From an uncultured Eubacteriaceae bacterium (GTDB lineage: Bacteria > Bacillota > Clostridia > Lachnospirales > CAG-274): a stretch of DNA of 36,117 nucleotides. Location of the stretch: positions 1 through 36,117 of the forward strand of contig CAMMEG010000005.1 in the NCBI GenBank assembly GCA_946495765.1. The letters run 5' to 3'. A program made the position numbers and the translations under genes. The notes under the pieces are model-generated. The model was given only the letters and a program-made list of their open reading frames with translations. It did no database searches and was not told where the DNA came from. Each line of letters begins with the position of its first letter. Within the stretch, counting starts at the first letter, position 1. Shown in pieces: positions 28,477 to 36,117 of the stretch.

Positions 28477-29145
28477 TTATAATTTTTTGAATATAATTCT
28501 AGTTGTACAACCAATATCATTATTGTTAAATATAGTAAAATCACCATTTAGACTTTTCATTATATTTTTACAAATAGGTATACCTAATCCACTACCACTA
28601 TCTTTGTTTGTAAAAAATGGTTCATATATTTTTTCATATATGTCATCATTAATACCTTCACCATTATCTATAATATCAATAACAATATTATTATTTTTAA
28701 TATATATATTAGTTTGTATAAAACCATTATTGCTTTTTATAGCTTCAACACAATTTTTATAAATATTTGACAAAACAATAGATATTTTAGAATATCCACC
28801 GATTGTTTTAATATTATCTATACTTTCAAAACAATTAAGGCCAAATGTTATATGGTTATAAATATTAAATTTTTCAATATGTTCTTTTATAATATAAAAT
28901 ATATTTATATTTGAATTTGAATTTGTATCATAATGTGGGTTACAAAATAGTATAAAATCAGACACTATTTCAGATATTTTATTAAGTTCATTTTTTATAA
29001 TTTTAACATTTTTTTGATAACCATTTAGTGCATCTTCAAGCTCTAATAATTCAATGTTAGCCTTTATAAGGGAAACAGGATTTTTGACTTCGTGAGCTAG
29101 AGCTATTGTTATATCTTTTGTTAAGTTGTTTTCATAAAAACACAA
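28477..29145 (-). CDS. Short histidine kinase lacking a sensor domain
   Basis: ITIALAHEVKNPVSLIKANIELLE H-box, NIYKNCVEAIKSNNG, DNGEGI, SGSGLGIPICKNIM; 222 aa with no TM. Confidence 0.85.
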   Translation of the reverse strand: MCFYENNLTKDITIALAHEVKNPVSLIKANIELLELEDALNGYQKNVKIIKNELNKISEIVSDFILFCNPHYDTNSNSNINIFYIIKEHIEKFNIYNHITFGLNCFESIDNIKTIGGYSKISIVLSNIYKNCVEAIKSNNGFIQTNIYIKNNNIVIDIIDNGEGINDDIYEKIYEPFFTNKDSGSGLGIPICKNIMKSLNGDFTIFNNNDIGCTTRIIFKKL

Positions 29146-29214
29146 AACTTAATCCTCCAAAATAAATTATTAATATTTTTTATTTATTAATTTTATATCT
29201 AGTTACTAAAAAAT

Positions 29215-30414
29215 TTAGGGTAATAATAGTGTCATACCAGAATATATTTTGTCAGCGTTGTCTAGTCCATTTATATTCATTATTTCTTCTATTTTACTTC
29301 TATTACCATAAAATTTTTTGCTTATTAGCTCTAAGCTATCACCTTCTTTTACCTCATATTTTTTAAAATTATCTTTATGAGTATTATTTAATAAACTTGA
29401 ATTATCCTTAGTAGTAGTCTCAGTAGTAGTCTCAGTAGTAGAAACACTAATAGTTTCTGTTGTAGATATAGTATTAGTTTGAGCAGTTGTATGTGAAATA
29501 GTATTAGTTGTAGATAAAGTAGTATATTCTGTTGATTGTTCTACATAACTTGTATTATTTTGAGCAAAAACGCTTTGAACATTATCATCTTTAATTTGAC
29601 TTAAAATATATCTATAACTTTCATCTAGTTTTACAAGTCTTTTTTCCAACTCATTTATTTTATCATCACTTTGTATAAGGCCAGCCCCCATTATAAAACA
29701 AACAAGGAATAAAACAGCACTTAATGAACTAAATATATTAGACATTTTCTTATATTCATTTAAAGAAATGGGGCTTTTTAAAGAATTATTTTTTCGTCTG
29801 CTCATATTAATTAGTTTTTCATCTTTTATTTTATATTTTTCTTCGTCTGTTCTGTTATTTAATGGCTTATTATCCAACATATATTCACTCATGGCTTCGT
29901 TTTTTTCATAGTATATTATAAAGCCATTAATACTTTTAAAATCATTTTCATAAAATTTGTAAAAACCTCCAATATTTTCTATAGGGTCACTTAAAAAAAA
30001 TACTTGATTTTTTTTATTAAATGCTTCTTTATGATAATTTATGTATCCTTCATTTATATAATCTGAAAAACCAGGCTGAGAATAAAACCAGCCTACAATA
30101 TCACACCCACTAAAGTATTTATCTATTTGTTCGTGAATATAATTAAAAGACTTTTCACTAAGTTTTGTCATACCATCTTCATTAATTGTGTGTTCTCCTT
30201 TAATAGCACCATTTATAAACAACACATCACTACCATCTATTTTATAGGTTTCACCTATTAAAACAGCAATCCTCTCCTCTCCTTTAGAAGACTTTGAATA
30301 TTGTTGCAAGTAAGTAAATACATAATCTTCCATATATATTTTAAAGCTGTCATCAATATTACCCATCTGTTTAATATTTTTTGGCAAATTAATAGTATTA
30401 TTTTCTTCTTTCAT
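29215..30414 (-). CDS. Transmembrane protein with N-terminal MPN/JAMM-like domain, Thr-rich linker and C-terminal LysM domain
   Basis: GEERIAVLIGETYKIDG...IVGWFYSQPGFSDYINEGYINYHKEAF; TM LSAVLFLVCFIMGAGL; LysM YEVKEGDSLELISKKFYGNRSKIEEIMNINGLDNADKIYSGMTLLLP. Confidence 0.8.
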   Translation of the reverse strand: MKEENNTINLPKNIKQMGNIDDSFKIYMEDYVFTYLQQYSKSSKGEERIAVLIGETYKIDGSDVLFINGAIKGEHTINEDGMTKLSEKSFNYIHEQIDKYFSGCDIVGWFYSQPGFSDYINEGYINYHKEAFNKKNQVFFLSDPIENIGGFYKFYENDFKSINGFIIYYEKNEAMSEYMLDNKPLNNRTDEEKYKIKDEKLINMSRRKNNSLKSPISLNEYKKMSNIFSSLSAVLFLVCFIMGAGLIQSDDKINELEKRLVKLDESYRYILSQIKDDNVQSVFAQNNTSYVEQSTEYTTLSTTNTISHTTAQTNTISTTETISVSTTETTTETTTKDNSSLLNNTHKDNFKKYEVKEGDSLELISKKFYGNRSKIEEIMNINGLDNADKIYSGMTLLLP

Positions 30415-30738
30415 AAATAACTCTCCTTAGACATATAATTATAAGTTTTGTTAATTTATGAAGATATTATCACATACTAACTATATTTTATGGAAAAAAA
30501 TGTCATACGTCAAGAAATTTTTATCGCTATTAATAACGAAAATATTACAACTTTTAATAAATCATTACAATTTATATTAATTTTTATGAAACATAGACAA
30601 AAAACACATAGAAAATTAATACACTAATATACTATTTAAGTGTATATTTTATTATTTTTTTGAAAAAATATATAGTATTCTAAGTTAAATATTAAAATTT
30701 TAATAAAAATTATACAAAAATTTAAGGAGATACAAAAA

Positions 30739-31311
30739 TTGAAAAGTATTTTATATAATAATAAAAAGAATTTAACTAATTATATAGATTCTAGCTCAGA
30801 ATTTGCACTATTAGAATTTAAATCTCAATTTTTTGATATATTAAGTAAATATAAACATAATTTTAGAAGTATAGTATTTTTGTGTATAGGTACAGACAGA
30901 GCTACAGGAGATAGTTTAGGTCCTCTAGTGGGGTATAAATTATCTAAATTACCTTTAAAAAATAATGTTTTTATATATGGCACATTAGACAAACCCGTAC
31001 ATGCTAAAAACTTAAATAGCATACTAGAAGAAATATATATTAAACATAAATCTCCATTTTTAATAGCAATAGATGCTTCTCTTGGTTCAAAAGAATATAT
31101 AAATTATATAAATATTGGAGAGGGAAGTATAAAACCTGGTGCAGGGGTGAAGAAAAATTTACCATCAGTAGGAGATATTTTTATAACTGGTATTGTAAAC
31201 CATACGGGTATATTAGAAATATCTGTTTTACAAAATACTAGGCTTTCTGTTGTTATGAATATGGCTGATATAATATCTTCTGGTATATGGCACTGCATAA
31301 GTATAATTTAG
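30739..31311 (+). CDS. yyaC: Spore protein YyaC (GPR-related)
   Basis: IVFLCIGTDRATGDSLGPLVGYKL, IAIDASLGS, KPGAGVKKNLPSVGDIFITGIVN; TTG start after AAGGAGA. Confidence 0.92.
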   Translation: MKSILYNNKKNLTNYIDSSSEFALLEFKSQFFDILSKYKHNFRSIVFLCIGTDRATGDSLGPLVGYKLSKLPLKNNVFIYGTLDKPVHAKNLNSILEEIYIKHKSPFLIAIDASLGSKEYINYINIGEGSIKPGAGVKKNLPSVGDIFITGIVNHTGILEISVLQNTRLSVVMNMADIISSGIWHCISII

Positions 31312-31866
31312 TTATGATAACTCAATCTGTTAAATACTAAAATAGCTGGATTATTTTGTTTATATTTTTAATTTTGTAGTAATCATAATTATTTCTAGTT
31401 ATTTTTATATAACTTATTTTGAAACTCCAAATATTTATTATCTATATAAGATAAAAGTTCATAAATATAAATAGTTTGATTTTTTTCTTGGCTAATAAGT
31501 AAATAACTAAAATTTAAAACTTCATATGTTAAGTCAAATAACAACAAAATTATAAATTGGCTAAAAATTCTATGATTATTACAATTAGCTCGCCAAGTTT
31601 TTTCTATAAATACTTATATTTTTATTTAATTTCAAAATAATAATATGTTTACTAAAAAATTTAATATCTACAATTTAATAGTCAAGTTTAATATGTAAAA
31701 GGCTGAGTTTGTATTAAGGTACAAAGAAAAAAAGAAAATTTTATTTAGTATAAAAAATATATAAAATTAATATATATATAATTGCATTAGTTTATATTAT
31801 TATTTAAAATGTAGTTTTATAGGATTTTATTTAGTTTTTTACTTCTTGTTTTTGTTATCAATAAAT

Positions 31867-31919
31867 AAAATATAAAAGGTGAAAAATCATTATTGATTTT
31901 TCACCTTTTATATTTTATT
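31867..31919 (-). terminator. Terminator after rubrerythrin gene
   Basis: ATATAAAAGGTGAAAAATCA...TGATTTTTCACCTTTTATAT. Confidence 0.85.
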
Positions 31920-31924
31920 TATTA

Positions 31925-32473
31925 TTAGTTATTAAAATATCTATTTAATAAACCTTCAAAAGCTTTACCATGTCTAGCTTCATCTTTAGCCATTTCATGA
32001 ACTGTATCATGAATAGCATCAAGGTTGTATTCTTTAGCTTTTTTAGCAAGTTCAAATTTACCAGCAGTAGCACCGTTTTCAGCAGCAACACGAAGTTCTA
32101 AGTTTTTCTTAGTAGAATCTGTTACAACTTCACCGATTAATTCTGCAAATTTAGCAGCATGTTCTGCTTCTTCAAAAGCAGCTTGTTGATAGTACATACC
32201 GATTTCAGGATAACCTTCTCTATGAGCAACTCTTGACATAGCAAGGTACATACCAACTTCACAGCATTCAGCTTCAAAGTTCATTTTAAGACCGTCCATA
32301 ATTTCTTCTGGACAACCTTGAGCAACACCAACAACATGCTCACAAGCCCATGCTAATTTACCTTCAGCTTGTTCTTTAAATTTAGAAGCAGGAGCTTTAC
32401 AAGTAGGGCAAGACTCTGGAGCTTCATTACCTTCATGAACATAACCACAAATAGTACAAACAAATTTTTTCAT
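31925..32473 (-). CDS. Reverse rubrerythrin (N-terminal rubredoxin domain, ferritin-like C-terminus)
   Basis: [29 protein letters not shown] then [41 protein letters not shown]. Confidence 0.95.
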   Translation of the reverse strand: MKKFVCTICGYVHEGNEAPESCPTCKAPASKFKEQAEGKLAWACEHVVGVAQGCPEEIMDGLKMNFEAECCEVGMYLAMSRVAHREGYPEIGMYYQQAAFEEAEHAAKFAELIGEVVTDSTKKNLELRVAAENGATAGKFELAKKAKEYNLDAIHDTVHEMAKDEARHGKAFEGLLNRYFNN

Positions 32474-32684
32474 AATAAATTCCTCCTTAAATAATAACTA
32501 AATTTTAAAAATTAAGTAATTTTAATAAACAAACTAAAAACAAAAGTTATTAACTAATAACTATTATTAATTATAACAGATTATTTTTAAAAGTCAATAG
32601 TTTTTTATTTAATATATTAATTTTTTTTATATAATTTTTAATAGTATTATTTTGTATAAATATTTTATTAAATAATTAAAATTA

Positions 32685-34028
32685 TTATTCACCAGAAATA
32701 CTAAGTTCTCCTACAAATATACTAGGTGAGCCTATACCACTTAAATTAAATTTTAAATCATTTGCTATATCTTTTATATTAATTATCATATTATAAAAAT
32801 TACCAGCTATTGTTATTTGTTCGATAGCATTTGACTTTTTGCCATTTTCTATTAAATAGCCACTAGCTAATACAGAAAAATCTCCTGATATAGTATTAAC
32901 TCCAGAATGTAACCCAGCTAAATCAGTTATATAAATTCCATTGGATATATCACTAAGTAAAGTGTCTAAAGATTTAAAACCATTTTTAATATAGAAGTTT
33001 GTAGGGGATATTCCAATTTTACCTTTATATCCACTTTTAAAACCATTACCAGTAGATTTGACACCATCTTTTTTGGCAGTTTTTAGGTTATATAAATAAG
33101 TTTTTAAAACACCATTTTCTACTATCGTCTTATTATAACAAGCTACACCTTCTGAGTCAAAGCTATTAGAGTTATATCCTTTTTCCATTAAAGGTTCATC
33201 TAATATAGTAATTTTATCACTTGCGATTTTTTCATTAAGTTTACCTTTTAATAAAGAAAATCCTTTTTGTATATTTTCAGCACAAAAATTACCTAAAAAG
33301 CAAGATAATAAATCTGTAAAGCTTTCATTTTCAAAAACAACATTATATTTTTTAGATGGTAAAGAAGTTGCTCCTAAGGAAGAAATAGCTTTTTTAGCAG
33401 CAGTTTCTCCTATAATAGTAGGATTTATATCATCAATATTAAAGCTAGCTTTAATTTCAAAACCAGATTTTACAATATCATTTTCTTTAGCTAAAGCTCC
33501 AGCATAAGCTAAAATATAGTTATCTTTTTTATTAAGTTCAAGACCTTTTGTATTTGATATGTATATTTCACTATAGGATTTACCTACAATACAATGATTA
33601 CAACTTATTATTTTATCATCATATGATAAAACAGCTTTTTCCATAGCTAGAGCTTTTTCTATTAATATATCTACATCTACATTTTCAAGTTCATTATAAA
33701 AAGTTTTTACAGGTTGATATTCTTTATCCCCTATATATATTTCTTCTTTTTCTTCTTCATTTATTATTTCAGAATTTTCTTTAGCATATTGTATAAGACT
33801 ATCTATAATATTTTCAGATATTTGTTCTGTATAAGAATATCCTATTTTACCATTATAAAATCCTCTAAATGATAAACCACCACTAGTAGCATTATCAAAT
33901 TTTTCAATATCACCTTTTAATATACTAATTTTTATACTTTTACCAGAATAGTAGTATACTTCACATTCTGAAAATCCATTTTCTAAAGCCTTTTTAAATA
34001 ATTTCTCTTTAAAAATTTTTATATCCAT
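32685..34028 (-). CDS. tldE: TldE/PmbA-type metallopeptidase-family protein
   Basis: SGDFSVLASGYLIENGKKSNAIEQITIAGNFYNML-like C-terminus; paired with tldD. Start taken at ATG 34028 (SD AAGGAGC) rather than the upstream GTG. Confidence 0.88.
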   Translation of the reverse strand: MDIKIFKEKLFKKALENGFSECEVYYYSGKSIKISILKGDIEKFDNATSGGLSFRGFYNGKIGYSYTEQISENIIDSLIQYAKENSEIINEEEKEEIYIGDKEYQPVKTFYNELENVDVDILIEKALAMEKAVLSYDDKIISCNHCIVGKSYSEIYISNTKGLELNKKDNYILAYAGALAKENDIVKSGFEIKASFNIDDINPTIIGETAAKKAISSLGATSLPSKKYNVVFENESFTDLLSCFLGNFCAENIQKGFSLLKGKLNEKIASDKITILDEPLMEKGYNSNSFDSEGVACYNKTIVENGVLKTYLYNLKTAKKDGVKSTGNGFKSGYKGKIGISPTNFYIKNGFKSLDTLLSDISNGIYITDLAGLHSGVNTISGDFSVLASGYLIENGKKSNAIEQITIAGNFYNMIINIKDIANDLKFNLSGIGSPSIFVGELSISGE

Positions 34029-34032
34029 TTTT

Positions 34033-35421
34033 TTAGCTCCTTCCACCAACAGTTATTTTAGACACTCTAAGCATAGGTTGACCAACGCAAGTAGGAACAG
34101 AACCACTGGAAGCACCACAAACACCTTCTGCTAGGCTTAAATTATCAGATACCATATCTATATCTTTTAATACTTCTTCACCTTTACCTATTAAAGTAGC
34201 TCCCCTTACTGGAGTAGTTATTTTACCATTTTCTATTAAGTATGCCTCTTGAACAGCAAAGTTAAATTCACCAGTTGCAGTATTTACAGAGCCACCTCCC
34301 ATATATTTTGCATATATACCTTTTTCTGTATTTTTTATAATGTCTTCTTTTTTGTCATTACCATTTGCTATAAATGTATTTCTCATTCGAGGAACAGGAG
34401 CGTATTTATATGATTCACGTCTACAAGAACCAGTAGATGACATATTAAGTTTTTCACCATAAAAATTATCAACAAGATAGCTTTTTAATATACCATTTTC
34501 TATTAAAATAGTTTTTTGAGTTTTAGTGCCTTCATCATCTATATTGATAGAGCCCCATTTATTAAGTATAGTGCCGTCATCTATAGCAGTAACTTTTTCG
34601 CTGGCTACTTTTTGCCCAATTTTGTCAGCAAAAACACTATTTCCACGTGCTATGCTTATAGCCTCTAATCCATGTCCACATGCTTCATGGAATATAACAC
34701 CGCCAAATCCATTATCTATAACAACAGGCATTTTACCACTAGGACAAGGAGCTGCTTTTAACATAGTAACAGCAGAACGACTAGCTTCTCTAGCACATTC
34801 ATTTAAGTCTATTGTATCATAAAACTCAAAACCCATTAAAGCTCCAGGTCTTACACTTCCAGTTTGTTTTTCTGTCTCATTAGATGCAACAGAATCAATA
34901 GAAAATCTTGTTCTTATTCTTCTATCTTCAACAAAAAGACCTTTTGTATTTATAATACAAATATCTTGTATAGAATGTGTATAGGAAACAATAGTTTCTG
35001 TTATAAGTCTATCATAAGCAAAAGCAGTATCACTAGTATTTTTTAACATTTCTACAATCTTTGTTTTTTGTATGGTTGTAGGAACTATTTTTGATTTATG
35101 TATACCTATTTGCTTATAGTCTTTTTTATCAAAATCTAAAATAGTAATTTTCCTATCACCCTTTGTAGCTTTTGAAACTTCGCCAGCCATTTTTAATAAA
35201 TTATTTCTGTTAAAATCATTAGTATAGGCATATATAGTTTTTCCATTATAAAAAACTCTAAGACCTACGCCAAACTCTAGTCCAGATAAAGAACTATTTA
35301 CTTTTCCATTTATAAGAGATATACTAGCCTTATCATTATTTTCTATAAAGAGCTCAGCAAAGTCTGCTCCCTTTAATGTTGCTTCTGTTAAAATTTCGTT
35401 TGCAAGATTTTTATCTAACAT
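34033..35421 (-). CDS. tldD: TldD metallopeptidase-family protein
   Basis: HEACGHGLEA zinc motif; GGGSVNTATGEFNFAVQEAYLIENGKI; SGSVPTCVGQPMLRVSKITVGG. Confidence 0.93.
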   Translation of the reverse strand: MLDKNLANEILTEATLKGADFAELFIENNDKASISLINGKVNSSLSGLEFGVGLRVFYNGKTIYAYTNDFNRNNLLKMAGEVSKATKGDRKITILDFDKKDYKQIGIHKSKIVPTTIQKTKIVEMLKNTSDTAFAYDRLITETIVSYTHSIQDICIINTKGLFVEDRRIRTRFSIDSVASNETEKQTGSVRPGALMGFEFYDTIDLNECAREASRSAVTMLKAAPCPSGKMPVVIDNGFGGVIFHEACGHGLEAISIARGNSVFADKIGQKVASEKVTAIDDGTILNKWGSINIDDEGTKTQKTILIENGILKSYLVDNFYGEKLNMSSTGSCRRESYKYAPVPRMRNTFIANGNDKKEDIIKNTEKGIYAKYMGGGSVNTATGEFNFAVQEAYLIENGKITTPVRGATLIGKGEEVLKDIDMVSDNLSLAEGVCGASSGSVPTCVGQPMLRVSKITVGGRS

Positions 35422-35768
35422 AGAGCACCTCCTAAAAATTTTAAATTTTATATTATATATTATACACTATACATATTTCTATATCAAATATTAAATAATA
35501 TATATTTTTTTTATAATATATCATATAAAAAAAATATATATTATTTATTTTGTAGTGATTTAGCTATTTTGTGTAATTAAATGAAACCTAGTAACTAAAA
35601 ATATGCTTGAAAAAATCCTATATTTATTATAAAATATAAGAGTAGAATTCTTTAAATAAATTCTACTCTCATAATTAGGCTATAAGTCTATTATTTTATA
35701 AAAATAATAGTAGTGGCTAGTATTTGTTATTAAAATATAATAAATAAATTATTAAGGAGGTTTATATT

Positions 35769-35939
35769 ATGGCATATTCAATTAATGATGACTGTATTAG
35801 CTGTGGTGCTTGTGCAGCAGAATGTCCTGTTAATGCAATTTCTGAAGGAGATACTAAGTATATAATAGATCCAGATATTTGTATAGACTGCGGTACTTGT
35901 GCAAGTGTTTGTCCTGTGGACTCACCTAATCCAGCTTAA
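35769..35939 (+). CDS. 2[4Fe-4S] ferredoxin (56 aa; not in ORF track)
   Basis: MAYSINDDCISCGACAAECPVNAISEGDTKYIIDPDICIDCGTCASVCPVDSPNPA; two CxxCxxCxxxCP motifs; SD AAGGAGG. Confidence 0.97.
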   Translation: MAYSINDDCISCGACAAECPVNAISEGDTKYIIDPDICIDCGTCASVCPVDSPNPA

Positions 35940-35943
35940 TATC

Positions 35944-35987
35944 AATTAAAAAAGGCTATATAATTATATAGCCTTTTTTAATTGATA
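35944..35987 (+). terminator. Terminator after ferredoxin
   Basis: AATTAAAAAAGGCTATATAATTATATAGCCTTTTTTAATT. Confidence 0.85.
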
Positions 35988-36117
35988 AAGTATTTTTATA
36001 TTTTTTATAATTGGTATAAAAATCATATTTTTCAATTTTAATTTTAAATAAATTAATTTTAATAAAAAATACTACGTTATATGTAAAATATATACTTAAA
36101 AAAAATAGAAATAAAAT

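Noticed and set aside
32685-35421. tldD/tldE as maturation enzymes for the secreted proteins at 21.8-23.8 kb
   Set aside because: TldD/E can mature peptides, but the genes are ~9 kb away, unlinked by operon structure, and tldDE are common outside such systems.
35636-35673. AGAGTAGAATTCTTTAAATAAATTCTACTCT hairpin upstream of ferredoxin as a riboswitch
   Set aside because: Simple perfect hairpin without a known aptamer core; could be a terminator remnant or operator, not enough to call.
35675-35740. AATTAGGCTATAAGTCTATTATTTTATAAAAATAATAGTAGTGGCTAG as a seventh, internally deleted copy of the dispersed repeat
   Set aside because: Outer arms resemble the family, but the conserved central TTAAAACAAAAATCCGTTTATAA segment is missing; an independent hairpin cannot be excluded.

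Overview
The window is AT-rich DNA, probably chromosomal, from a low-GC endospore-forming anaerobic Firmicute (Clostridia/Lachnospiraceae-like; spo0A and yyaC are present). The backbone is mostly housekeeping: a split EamA/DMT transporter, trhP-trmR-mltG, a fused EcfA1-EcfA2 ATPase plus EcfT and TruA, an MTA/SAH nucleosidase, an OmpR-type two-component system, an XRE regulator with tandem repeats, YfhO and GtrA membrane proteins, ileS with a T-box leader, spo0A, a CYTH protein, a sensorless histidine kinase, a LysM protein with an N-terminal MPN/JAMM-like domain, yyaC, reverse rubrerythrin, tldE/tldD and a ferredoxin. The strongest candidates for something undescribed are four. (1) At 21.6-26.3 kb an AgrC/LytTR-type two-component pair, with no visible AgrB or AgrD, sits next to two tandem modules. 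Each module has a 5' region, a secreted protein gene and a small membrane protein gene. The 5' regions share a ~235-bp block that is identical within clearly diverged flanks. (2) A dispersed ~125-bp structured repeat has at least six copies in 36 kb. Five of the six start 0-30 nt after a co-oriented stop codon, and the predicted stems show compensatory changes. (3) The two halves of the DMT transporter join exactly through an in-phase A_AAA_AAC -1 slippery heptamer. (4) A transmembrane LysM protein carries a JAMM-like domain in which the metal-ligand positions appear to be replaced. All calls were made by eye from the sequence; no database search was run.
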